From the NCBI GenBank assembly GCA_002404895.1, contig DHKO01000038.1:1-34623 (forward strand): a stretch of DNA of 34,623 bases, in the 5' to 3' direction. The stretch comes from Treponema sp. UBA4692. Lineage in GTDB: Bacteria; Spirochaetota; Spirochaetia; Treponematales; Treponemataceae. A model generated the notes under the pieces. It made no database searches, had not been told where the DNA came from, and was given only the letters and a program-made list of their open reading frames with translations. The translations under genes and the position numbers were made by a program. This document shows, piece by piece, positions 7,671-14,712 of this stretch. Position 1 is the first letter of the stretch, and every line of letters starts with the position of its first letter.

Positions 7671-9116
7671 ATGAAACTTTACTCGAGATTACAGGTTATT
7701 AAATCCGCTTTTTTGGGACTTGCGGCTGGAGTTGCGCTTGCGGCGGTGGCTTTTGTTTTTCTGGCGAAATCGGAGAAAGAAGTTAAGCATGACACTAAGA
7801 TTGAGATTGCCGGAAAATCTGACGGGGAAAATGCTGAAAATTCTGCGAAGAATGATTCGAAATCTGGAAAAGATTCCAGAAATGTTTCCGAAAACGTTTC
7901 AAAAAATGCAGATGGAATAACTTCCGGCACAAAAAAAATCGACGAGAAAATTTTTGAGGAAAACGCTTACACAGTCGCTTCAAAAGGTTCAAATCAAAAT
8001 TTTGACTCTTTTTACACGCAGGACGAGCAGCAGAACATTTCGGTCTACGAAAAATGCAACGAGGCGGTTGTAAACATAACAACGCAAGTGATGGGCGTGA
8101 ACTGGTTTTTGGAGCCGGTCGTGCAGGACGGCGGCTCAGGCTCAGGCTCGATTATCGACAAGCGCGGCTACGTTGTTACAAATGTGCACGTGATTTCGAA
8201 CGCGAGCAAAATAAACATCTCGCTTGCGGACGGCTCGAGCTACGAGGGAACTGTAATCGGGAAAGATGTTGAAAGCGACATTGCAGTGATAAAGTTCGAC
8301 CCGCCAGACAACATTCAGCTAAAGACAATCGATTTCGGCGACAGCGAAAAGCTGAAAGTCGGTCAAAAAGTAATCGCGATTGGAAATCCGTTCGCGCTCG
8401 AGCGCACGATGACAACAGGAATCATTTCGGGGCTTGGCAGGCCGATTCAGGAAAGCACGAACGTAATCATCAGAAATATGATTCAGACGGACGCGGCAAT
8501 CAACCCCGGAAATTCGGGCGGGCCGCTTTTGGACACGCGCGGAAAAATGGTCGGAATAAACACAATGATAATCTCAAATTCAGGAAGCTCGGCTGGAGTC
8601 GGCTTCGCGGTTCCTGTAAGCACTGCGCGGCGCGTTGTTGAGGACTTGATAAAATACAAGAAAGTTCGGCGCGGCGTTCTAAAAATCAAGCCAGTCCAGA
8701 TGACTTCTTCAATCGCAAGATACGCAGGTCTTAAAATCAATTACGGAATTCTCGTAAGCCAAGTTGAAAGAGGCTCCGGCGCGGACTCGGCAGGAATAAA
8801 AGGCGGAACGGAGCAAGTCCAGTACGGAAGCCGCTTCAATCCTACAACGATTTATCTCGGCGGAGACATAATCACGCAGATTGACAATATCGCAGTCAGG
8901 ACTTACGCAGATTACACGAGCGCGCTTGAAGCAAAACGTCCGGGCGACGCTGTAACAATCACGGTCTACAGAGATGGTGAATTCAAAAAGCTGAAAACAG
9001 TTCTTGACGGAACTGACGAGGCAAGCGGAAACGGAAGAATCACCGAAAGAAGCGGCTTAAACAGAACGATTCAGCCAGTCGACTCCGCAACAAGCGGAAA
9101 AAGCTCGACTTTATAA
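7671..9116 (+). CDS. htrA: HtrA/DegP-family serine protease
   Basis: A 481-residue envelope quality-control protease. An N-terminal signal-anchor (AFLGLAAGVALAAVAFVFLA) is followed by a low-complexity Ser/Asn/Lys linker of about 80 residues and the trypsin-like domain. The catalytic triad is visible: His173 in TNVHVI, Asp203 in ESDIAVIK and Ser282 in NPGNSGGPL. One PDZ domain follows at about 345-460, with substrate loop YGILVSQVERGSGADSAGI. The single PDZ resembles DegS/HtrA2 layouts rather than DegP, which has two. The start at 7671 is chosen because the upstream frame from 7629 overlaps a TATAAT and adds unlikely residues. It is followed 15 nt later by an exported lipase gene. Confidence 0.94.
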   Translation: MKLYSRLQVIKSAFLGLAAGVALAAVAFVFLAKSEKEVKHDTKIEIAGKSDGENAENSAKNDSKSGKDSRNVSENVSKNADGITSGTKKIDEKIFEENAYTVASKGSNQNFDSFYTQDEQQNISVYEKCNEAVVNITTQVMGVNWFLEPVVQDGGSGSGSIIDKRGYVVTNVHVISNASKINISLADGSSYEGTVIGKDVESDIAVIKFDPPDNIQLKTIDFGDSEKLKVGQKVIAIGNPFALERTMTTGIISGLGRPIQESTNVIIRNMIQTDAAINPGNSGGPLLDTRGKMVGINTMIISNSGSSAGVGFAVPVSTARRVVEDLIKYKKVRRGVLKIKPVQMTSSIARYAGLKINYGILVSQVERGSGADSAGIKGGTEQVQYGSRFNPTTIYLGGDIITQIDNIAVRTYADYTSALEAKRPGDAVTITVYRDGEFKKLKTVLDGTDEASGNGRITERSGLNRTIQPVDSATSGKSSTL

Positions 9117-9131
9117 AATCATGTAAAAAAA

Positions 9132-11300
9132 ATGAAAAAGTTTTTTATCTTTGCCGCGCTGTTTTTTTTCGGATTCAGCGTTTTTTGTGAAAATCTTGAA
9201 TTTTCTGTAAAAGGACTCGTTACCGAATCGGCAAATCCTGTAGAACTCGAATGTGAATGGAAAGACGAATGGTTTTCGAACGGCTCGGCATTTTCATACA
9301 ATCACAAAATCGCGCGGATTGCGGCAATTTTAGCGACAGTCTCCTACACTGACGTTGAAGATTTTCCTGACACAAATTTAATGCGCGAAAGCTACAAAAC
9401 GCTTGGAATCAAAGACAGCGAGATGGAATTCCATTATGATTTGGATTATTCCGTTCCAACGCTCGGAGACAATCAGGCGGCATTCAGCTTCGCGTCAAAA
9501 AAATTAAAACAGGCTTCTAATTCTGAAAACAGAATCAAAAATCTCGTTTTTGTAGTGATTCGCGGCACGCCCTTAAATGCGAACGAATGGATTTCAAATC
9601 TTGCAATAAGCGACTCGACAAAGCAAAATTCGATAATACACGAAGGCTTCTACAAAACGATGCAGCAAGTTCACAGCGCGCTGATTTACTATCTTTTGAA
9701 GCAAAAAATCGACCCGGACGAGACCAGCTTTTTAATCACAGGACACAGCCGGGGCGCGGCGGTCGCAAATCTTCTAGGCGCGACTCTTTCAAACGAGAAA
9801 ATTTTCGACACTTCAAAAATCTTCACCTACACTTTCGCTTCTCCAAACGTCAGCCAGGAAGATGACATTTCCGCGCCGAAATACAATTTCATCTGGAACA
9901 TCGTAAACGGCGAGGACATTGTTCCGACCGTTCCGCCAAACAGGAACAGCTGGAAATTCGGAAAATACGGAAAAACGCTCACGCTTGTGAACCGCTGGAC
10001 TTGCGACAAAAAAATTTACGATGACGATTACTATCCGAAAATGAACGAGATTTACTCAAAGTTTCTTCTTCGCAGTTATTGCCCGTTCAAGAATGGAACT
10101 TTCGTTCCATCGCAGATTTCGCGTGTTCTCACAGGAATTTATCCTGATGTAACTTCCTATTACAACGGAAAATTCAAGCTTAGAAATACGGCAGAAAAAA
10201 TAATGTGGAAAGTTTTTCCGCCGTCATCAGAAGAAATAAACGAGCAGGTTGAAAACCAAAAGCAAAGCCTTTTCAAAAATATCAGCAGCAAAATCAACAG
10301 CCAGACGGAAGGGCTTGTTGACTACGTGAAAAACGCGTTTGTCGATATGCACGCGAGCGAAACTTATCTCTCGTGGCTTCTTTCTCTTGGTGAAAACGAA
10401 GCTTTCTCGAATCTCGGAAGCATTCAGCTTGTCTTAAGCGGATATTATGAATGTGCGGTTTTCGATATGCAAGGAAATCTTCTTGCCCGGATTATCGACG
10501 GAATTCCGCAGTACAAAGACATCAAAGTTCCGATTGCGGCAATGCCGCTTCCTTCAAAAAAAACGGCGGTCGGATTTCCTCTCAATGAAGATTTTGAAGT
10601 CGTGATTTACAAGCCGAGCCTCGTTCCAACAAGAATTTCCGCGAAAATTGAAGACTATGATGCGCAGGGACACTTGATTTTTACAGAAGAAAAGCAGAAT
10701 TTTTATCCGAGAAGCGGACTTGCGCTGACATTCAAGGCTGGAAAAATACTGAACACAAATTACGAGCTTGAAATTTCAAAAATCAAAGGAAAAAATCTAA
10801 AAGAAAAAGTTGAAAGCGGCTCTCTAAGGCAGGAAGATATTTTCAGATTCAAGCCGGAATTCAGCATGGACATTGACCAAAATTTGAATTTCGGGGCGAC
10901 TTTCGGAACAAAAATGATTTATGGAAGTGCGCTTCTTTCAGAGAAAACCGGACATTTCGGAGATTCTCTAAGCATTGCTCCGGGAATCGGGCATCAAAAT
11001 TATCTTTACGGAAATATTATGTTCAATTCAGAAATTTTCGGACGCTGCGTCTGGATTTTTGACGAAAAGCAAAGAAACGGCGGCGAAAAATTCAGCTTTA
11101 TTCCAGAAGCGAGATTTTCTGTCTCGTTTCAGCCGTTCCATCACTTTGAAATTTTTGCGGCCGGAGTTTTCGATTTCAGCATTGACGGATTCAACGACGG
11201 ATATTTTGAAAGCAAAATCCAGAAAAACAAAATCGGAAAAATAAATATCAGCGATTCTCTTAGAATCGTTCCGACAATCTGCTTTGGAGTTAAACTTTGA
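9132..11300 (+). CDS. Exported class 3 lipase-like hydrolase with a beta-rich C-terminal region
   Basis: A 722-residue protein with a clear signal peptide (MKKFFIFAALFFFGFSVFC). The alpha/beta-hydrolase domain (about residues 130-290) matches fungal-type lipase_3 proteins: FVVIRGTPLNANEW strand, HEGFYKTM, the nucleophile elbow TGHSRGAAVANLLG with Ser206, and the acid Asp262 in VNGEDIVPTVPP. The catalytic His cannot be placed with certainty. Residues about 570-722 are rich in alternating polar/aromatic strands (FKPEFSMDIDQNLNFGATFG, YLYGNIMFNSEIFG, FIPEARFSVSFQPF) and could form a small outer-membrane beta-barrel; this is inference. The last codons overlap the earP start, so it is co-translated with earP. 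There is no RBS before its own ATG. Confidence 0.82.
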   Translation: MKKFFIFAALFFFGFSVFCENLEFSVKGLVTESANPVELECEWKDEWFSNGSAFSYNHKIARIAAILATVSYTDVEDFPDTNLMRESYKTLGIKDSEMEFHYDLDYSVPTLGDNQAAFSFASKKLKQASNSENRIKNLVFVVIRGTPLNANEWISNLAISDSTKQNSIIHEGFYKTMQQVHSALIYYLLKQKIDPDETSFLITGHSRGAAVANLLGATLSNEKIFDTSKIFTYTFASPNVSQEDDISAPKYNFIWNIVNGEDIVPTVPPNRNSWKFGKYGKTLTLVNRWTCDKKIYDDDYYPKMNEIYSKFLLRSYCPFKNGTFVPSQISRVLTGIYPDVTSYYNGKFKLRNTAEKIMWKVFPPSSEEINEQVENQKQSLFKNISSKINSQTEGLVDYVKNAFVDMHASETYLSWLLSLGENEAFSNLGSIQLVLSGYYECAVFDMQGNLLARIIDGIPQYKDIKVPIAAMPLPSKKTAVGFPLNEDFEVVIYKPSLVPTRISAKIEDYDAQGHLIFTEEKQNFYPRSGLALTFKAGKILNTNYELEISKIKGKNLKEKVESGSLRQEDIFRFKPEFSMDIDQNLNFGATFGTKMIYGSALLSEKTGHFGDSLSIAPGIGHQNYLYGNIMFNSEIFGRCVWIFDEKQRNGGEKFSFIPEARFSVSFQPFHHFEIFAAGVFDFSIDGFNDGYFESKIQKNKIGKINISDSLRIVPTICFGVKL

Positions 11301-12487
11301 ACAAGCAAAATATTCTGATTTTATGCAAGGTTGTCGATAATTTTGGCGACATCGGCATTGTTTACAGGCTTGCGAAGGCTTTGTGCGACTTGCGCCCCGA
11401 CCTTCATCTGACTTTGGCGGTCAGCAATCTTGAAAGTTTCTCGGCAATGGCGAAATCTGTTGATAAATCAAAAAAAATACAGAATTTTGACTACAAAAAC
11501 AAAAACGGCGAAATCTCGGTTTGGAAAATTGTTGACTGGAATCTTGATTCCTCAAAAAATGATGAAAAATATGAAGCCGAAAAAATCGCGCGCGAAAACC
11601 AGATTATTCTTGAATGTTTCCAGTGCGGCCGCCCGGAATGGCTTGAAAATATCCTTTTTGACGGCGGCTTCAATCAAAATGTTCAAATCATAAACATTGA
11701 CTATCTGACGGCAGAAGAATATGCCGACGACTTTCATCTTTTAAGAAGCGGGACGCGAAAAACCTGCATCAAAAAAATTTTCTTTATGCCGGGATTCACA
11801 AAAAAAACTGGCGGACTTATTTTCAGTGAAGAAAAAAAGCTGACTAACGTAAAACTTTCTGAAAAGCTGAATAATTCAGACTTCAAGATTTCTTTTTTTG
11901 CTTACGAGCGCGACTGCACGCCGATTGTAAACGCAATTTCAGAATTTCAGGCGAAAATGCGCGAAAAGAATTTTTCCGTCTGCGTTTTTGCTGCCGCAGG
12001 AAAAAGTTTTTCGCCATTTATGAACGCATATAAAAAAGCCGGAAAACCATTTAAAATCGTTGAGCTTCCTTTTTTACAACAGGAAGAATGGGATTTTCTT
12101 CTGACGCAAATGAATTTCAACTTTGTGCGCGGCGAGGATTCTCTTTCGCGCGCTGCGCTTTCTGAAATTCCGTACATTTGGAATGCCTACATTCAGGACG
12201 ATGATTATCAGCTTGTGAAAGTTGACGCGCTTCTCGAAAGAATGAAACCTTTTTTCCACGACAATGACTTTGAGCTGCTGAAAAAATGCTGGGAAAACTA
12301 CAATCAGAAAAAACTCACTTCCGCAGAAATCTTAAAAAAGCAGGAATCGCTTCTGAAAAAACTCTTGTCTCAGGCGGCAAACAGCGAAACTTTCCAGAAC
12401 TCATTTTCAGCCTATTCAAAAAATCTGACATCAAACGGAAATCTTGCGGAACATCTCTTAAAATATATCGAAACGATAAATTTTTAG
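11297..12487 (+). CDS. earP: EF-P arginine 32 rhamnosyltransferase EarP
   Basis: A 396-residue inverting glycosyltransferase that transfers rhamnose from dTDP-rhamnose to Arg32 of elongation factor P. Seen: the N-terminal VVDNFGDIGIVYRLAKAL block, with Asp14 and Asp18 matching the essential aspartates of characterised EarP; ILECFQCGRPEWLE; INIDYLTAEEY; FFMPGFTKKTGGLIF; and the C-terminal FNFVRGEDSLSRAALSEIPY, with Arg278 and Glu280 of the catalytic/nucleotide site. The start is TTG overlapping the TGA of the lipase gene, with GGAG 7 nt upstream. The target gene efp, with Arg at residue 32, lies 505 bp downstream with its own promoter. EarP is best known from beta- and gammaproteobacteria, so its presence in a spirochaete is notable. 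Confidence 0.93.
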   Translation: MNKQNILILCKVVDNFGDIGIVYRLAKALCDLRPDLHLTLAVSNLESFSAMAKSVDKSKKIQNFDYKNKNGEISVWKIVDWNLDSSKNDEKYEAEKIARENQIILECFQCGRPEWLENILFDGGFNQNVQIINIDYLTAEEYADDFHLLRSGTRKTCIKKIFFMPGFTKKTGGLIFSEEKKLTNVKLSEKLNNSDFKISFFAYERDCTPIVNAISEFQAKMREKNFSVCVFAAAGKSFSPFMNAYKKAGKPFKIVELPFLQQEEWDFLLTQMNFNFVRGEDSLSRAALSEIPYIWNAYIQDDDYQLVKVDALLERMKPFFHDNDFELLKKCWENYNQKKLTSAEILKKQESLLKKLLSQAANSETFQNSFSAYSKNLTSNGNLAEHLLKYIETINF

Positions 12488-12488
12488 A

Positions 12489-12642
12489 GACACACCTATT
12501 TCAAACTAAAGGAATACTTCCTAAGAGGCTAAGGAATACTTCCTAAGGACTGAAGTAATACTTTCTTCGGGTCTTAGGAAGCCTTACTTCAGCTCTTAGG
12601 TATACTTTCTTCATGGCGAAAGTATGCTTCCTTTAGTTTTTG
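12489..12642. repeat. 22-bp periodic repeat array
   Basis: Six consecutive 22-nt units start exactly at 12511, 12533, 12555, 12577, 12599 and 12621. A more decayed unit may lie at 12489. Most units read GGAATACTTCCT or GTATACTTTCTT followed by a variable 6-8 nt and an ending near CTTA or GAA. Units 1 and 2 are identical over AAGGAATACTTCCTAAG (12509-12525, 12531-12547). Arms at 12543-12559 and 12584-12600 pair at about 15 of 17 positions, so the array can also fold. A period of 22 is not a multiple of three, so it is not coding. It lies just after earP. Confidence 0.8.
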
Positions 12643-12691
12643 AACCGAAAACAAGAAAACAAAGGAAGAATTATAAAAAGAGGGAAAATAT

Positions 12692-12772
12692 ATGAAAGTG
12701 ATTTTTTTGGATATAGACGGAGTTTTGAATTATAAACAATGGGGACTATCACAGTCAAAACTTCCATTTTGA
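12692..12772 (+). pseudogene. Remnant of a HAD-superfamily gene (first 26 codons)
   Basis: GAGGG at 12680-12684 lies 7 nt before an ATG encoding MKVIFLDIDGVLNYKQWG, the classic start and motif I (DxDG) of a HAD-type hydrolase. The frame ends after 26 residues at TGA (12770-12772), and no continuation in another frame was found in the next 200 bp. A good RBS and a canonical first motif with nothing after them point to a deletion-truncated gene. The local DNA is more AT-rich than its neighbours. Confidence 0.65.
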
Positions 12773-12792
12773 ACAGTTAAGCCAGTTGTTTA

Positions 12793-12947
12793 TTAAATTT
12801 TTGTCTGCTTTATATAATTTTCGATTTCTTCGTTTGCCATTTTATCAGCGTCAATGTTAGAATTATTCTTAGCAAGTATTTTTTTACTAATAATTTTTTT
12901 GCGTCCGCGAGTCTTTTATGCCGATATTGAAAACTTCCCCAAAAAAC
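12793..12947 (-). pseudogene. Possible C-terminal remnant of an unidentified gene
   Basis: On the minus strand an open frame without a start codon reads ...FWGSFQYRHKRLADAKK, then a Lys/Ile/Asn-rich helix ending DKMANEEIENYIKQTKI and a TAA stop. The tail looks like a genuine protein C-terminus (amphipathic, charged), such as the end of a small DNA-binding or antitoxin-like protein, but I cannot name a family. It overlaps the likely efp promoter, so it is unlikely to be expressed as a complete gene. Chance cannot be excluded. Confidence 0.3.
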
Positions 12948-12955
12948 AATATCAT
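12927..12955 (+). promoter_or_regulatory. Probable efp promoter
   Basis: TTGAAA (12927-12932), 17-bp spacer, TATCAT (12950-12955). A start near 12962 gives a leader of about 30 nt carrying the GAGG ribosome binding site at 12981-12984. This makes efp independent of earP transcription. Confidence 0.6.
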
Positions 12956-12992
12956 ATATAGATAAAAGCTTAATTTTTTTGAGGTAATTTCT

Positions 12993-13562
12993 ATGTTGAT
13001 GACAAACGAAATTAAAGTTGGAACAGCCTTCATGTACGAAGGTTCACCTCTTATCGTACAGAAGATGCTTGGACAGAAATCTGGCCGTCAGGGAATGGTT
13101 ACAAAACTCCGCGTTGCAAATATTGTTACAGGAAGCACAATGGACTTGGGTCTTGACGCTGGAGAAAAATTCGATGAAGTTGACCTTGTTGAAAAGACAG
13201 TAAAACTTTCTTACATCGACGGCGACGAATATCACTTCCTCGATCAGGAAACTTATGATGATATTTCTTTGAGCAAAGATTACTTGGGCGACAACGCAGG
13301 ATACATTTCTCCAGATGACGACTACGATGTAAAAGTCACATATTACGAGGGAAAACCAGTTGGAGTCCGCCTTCCAATTCAGGTAACACGCACAATCACA
13401 TACTGCGAGCCAGGAATCAAAGGCGACACTTCTGGAAAATCAACAAAGCCTGCGACTTTGGATACAGGAATTGAAGTAAAAGTTCCTTTGTTCTGCAACA
13501 CAGACGACAAAATCGTAATCGACACACGCGACGGCTCATTTGTAGAGCGCGCAAAGAACTAA
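12993..13562 (+). CDS. efp: Elongation factor P with Arg at the modification site
   Basis: A 189-residue EF-P, which binds the ribosome and relieves stalling at consecutive prolines. All three beta-barrel domains are present. Domain I has the exposed loop MLGQKSGRQGMV; counting from ATG at 12993 places Arg exactly at residue 32, the rhamnosylation site in EarP organisms, where E. coli EF-P has a lysine. The C-terminal signature is intact: YCEPGIKGDTSG, ATLDTGIEVKVPLF and IDTRDGSFVERAKN. GAGG lies 8 nt before ATG. A strong terminator follows at 13593. Confidence 0.97.
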   Translation: MLMTNEIKVGTAFMYEGSPLIVQKMLGQKSGRQGMVTKLRVANIVTGSTMDLGLDAGEKFDEVDLVEKTVKLSYIDGDEYHFLDQETYDDISLSKDYLGDNAGYISPDDDYDVKVTYYEGKPVGVRLPIQVTRTITYCEPGIKGDTSGKSTKPATLDTGIEVKVPLFCNTDDKIVIDTRDGSFVERAKN

Positions 13563-13592
13563 TTTGTTTTAGTTTCCTGAAACAAATGAAAA

Positions 13593-13639
13593 TGCGCTGA
13601 CAGCAGATTTTTTGGTCTGTTTGCCAGCGCAATTTTTTT
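13593..13639 (+). terminator. Rho-independent terminator after efp
   Basis: Arms TGCGCTG (13593-13599) and CAGCGCA (13625-13631) with an inner CAGA/TCTG pairing, followed by seven T residues at 13633-13639. A second, weaker hairpin (ATTTGTTT/AAACAAAT) lies just before it at about 13562-13587. Confidence 0.85.
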
Positions 13640-13734
13640 GTCAGTTGTAAAAAACTTCTGCTGCTGATTTTCGATAAAAAACAGTCCGCAGTCTCATTGA
13701 AAAAGCAAAAACGAAAATCGCAAGCCGTTAGTTT

Positions 13735-14502
13735 TTATTTCCAGAAAAGTTCCGCTTCAAAAGAAACACCTTCTTCCGTTTTTCCGACCATAACAAGTTT
13801 TTTCTCGTCATTGTTAAGATTTCCGAAAACTTCCATTTTCTGGCCGAGTTTTGCCTCTTTCGCGTAATTCAATCTAAAATCAGTGAACTGAACGTGCCGA
13901 AGATTCGCCGGCAATGCGTCTGCAATAAAAGCTCCATATCTCGCATTGTTTGTGTGTCCGTTTCCGTCAATATCAGAATATTTTATGACGCGCTCGTCTA
14001 AAAGCTCGAGATTTTCCGGCTGCTGGATTTTTCCGTACTTAAGGCAGTCGTGTTCAGTCTGCAAGTCAGTCGGCTTACGCAAAGTGAAATTTTTTGTCGG
14101 AACAATTCTCCGGCTTTCAGGATTCACGATTATCCAAGAACTAAGCCCGCTGATAAGTTTCTCGCCCTTTGACTTCTCGTCCATGCTTTCAAACTCGTAA
14201 GCGCGCACAAGCTGGAGCGGCTCGGGCTTTTCCTCCCAAGTCCGCAAGACAAAATGCTCGTTTTCACGCGGCATTCTATGAAAACGGAATCCCTGACGGC
14301 TAACAAGAATCGCATAATTATTAGCTGTCAACATATCGCGCCCCATTCCCTGCTGGTTATAATCCTCAACAGCGATGTCGGACGTGATTTGCAGCAAATT
14401 GTAAAGCGAAAGATTTTTTGAATCGTTCGCCTCGCAAAAATAAACCATGGACTCAAAATTAAATTTGTTTTCATCATCACGATAAACTTTGTATTCAGCC
14501 AT
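13735..14502 (-). CDS. Acyl-ACP thioesterase
   Basis: A 255-residue protein of the acyl-ACP thioesterase family (PF01643 type), a double hot-dog enzyme that releases fatty acids from acyl carrier protein in the cytoplasm. Seen: the first hot-dog YFCEANDSKNLSLYNLLQ; the block AVEDYNQQGMGRDML; the WIIVNPESRRIVPTKNF linker; and the second-domain active-site region YSDIDGNGHTNNARYGAF, which carries the conserved Asn and His. The length matches bacterial members. The RBS AGAGGA lies upstream of the ATG at 14502. A 7-bp hairpin lies in the leader. The gene appears monocistronic. Confidence 0.9.
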   Translation of the reverse strand: MAEYKVYRDDENKFNFESMVYFCEANDSKNLSLYNLLQITSDIAVEDYNQQGMGRDMLTANNYAILVSRQGFRFHRMPRENEHFVLRTWEEKPEPLQLVRAYEFESMDEKSKGEKLISGLSSWIIVNPESRRIVPTKNFTLRKPTDLQTEHDCLKYGKIQQPENLELLDERVIKYSDIDGNGHTNNARYGAFIADALPANLRHVQFTDFRLNYAKEAKLGQKMEVFGNLNNDEKKLVMVGKTEEGVSFEAELFWK

Positions 14503-14520
14503 TTTTTCCTCTTACAAACA

Positions 14521-14541
14521 CTTTGCCGCCATAAGGCAAAG
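14521..14541 (-). promoter_or_regulatory. Leader hairpin of the thioesterase gene
   Basis: CTTTGCC (14521-14527) and GGCAAAG (14535-14541) form a 7-bp stem with a 7-nt loop in the 5' leader, about 19 nt before the thioesterase ATG. It could be an operator or an RNA structure. No promoter could be fixed with confidence in the T/A-rich stretch upstream. Confidence 0.4.
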
Positions 14542-14627
14542 CTTCTATTCTTTTTTATTTTAGACAATTTTAATAAAAAAAAGTTTCAACCCTAGAACTA
14601 AAAAAGAAGCCTCGATTCAACCCCAAG

Positions 14628-14683
14628 CTGCCACGAACGGCAGTTTTTATGCAATCACAACCGCGAGATTAAAAAAAATCTCG
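14628..14683. other. Two short inverted repeats between the SpoIIE-type gene and the thioesterase gene
   Basis: CTGCC/GGCAG at 14628-14632/14639-14643, followed on the plus strand by five T residues, and CGAGATT/AATCTCG at 14664-14670/14677-14683 with an all-A loop. The upstream gene runs on the minus strand and neither stem is followed by a T-run on that strand, so terminator function is uncertain. Confidence 0.4.
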
Positions 14684-14712
14684 TCTGGCAGGAAATCCTA
14701 GAACATTCTGTC

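Noticed and set aside
12511..12642. CRISPR or coding tandem repeat at 22-bp period
   Set aside because: Units are contiguous with no unique spacers, and 22 nt breaks the reading frame in every unit.
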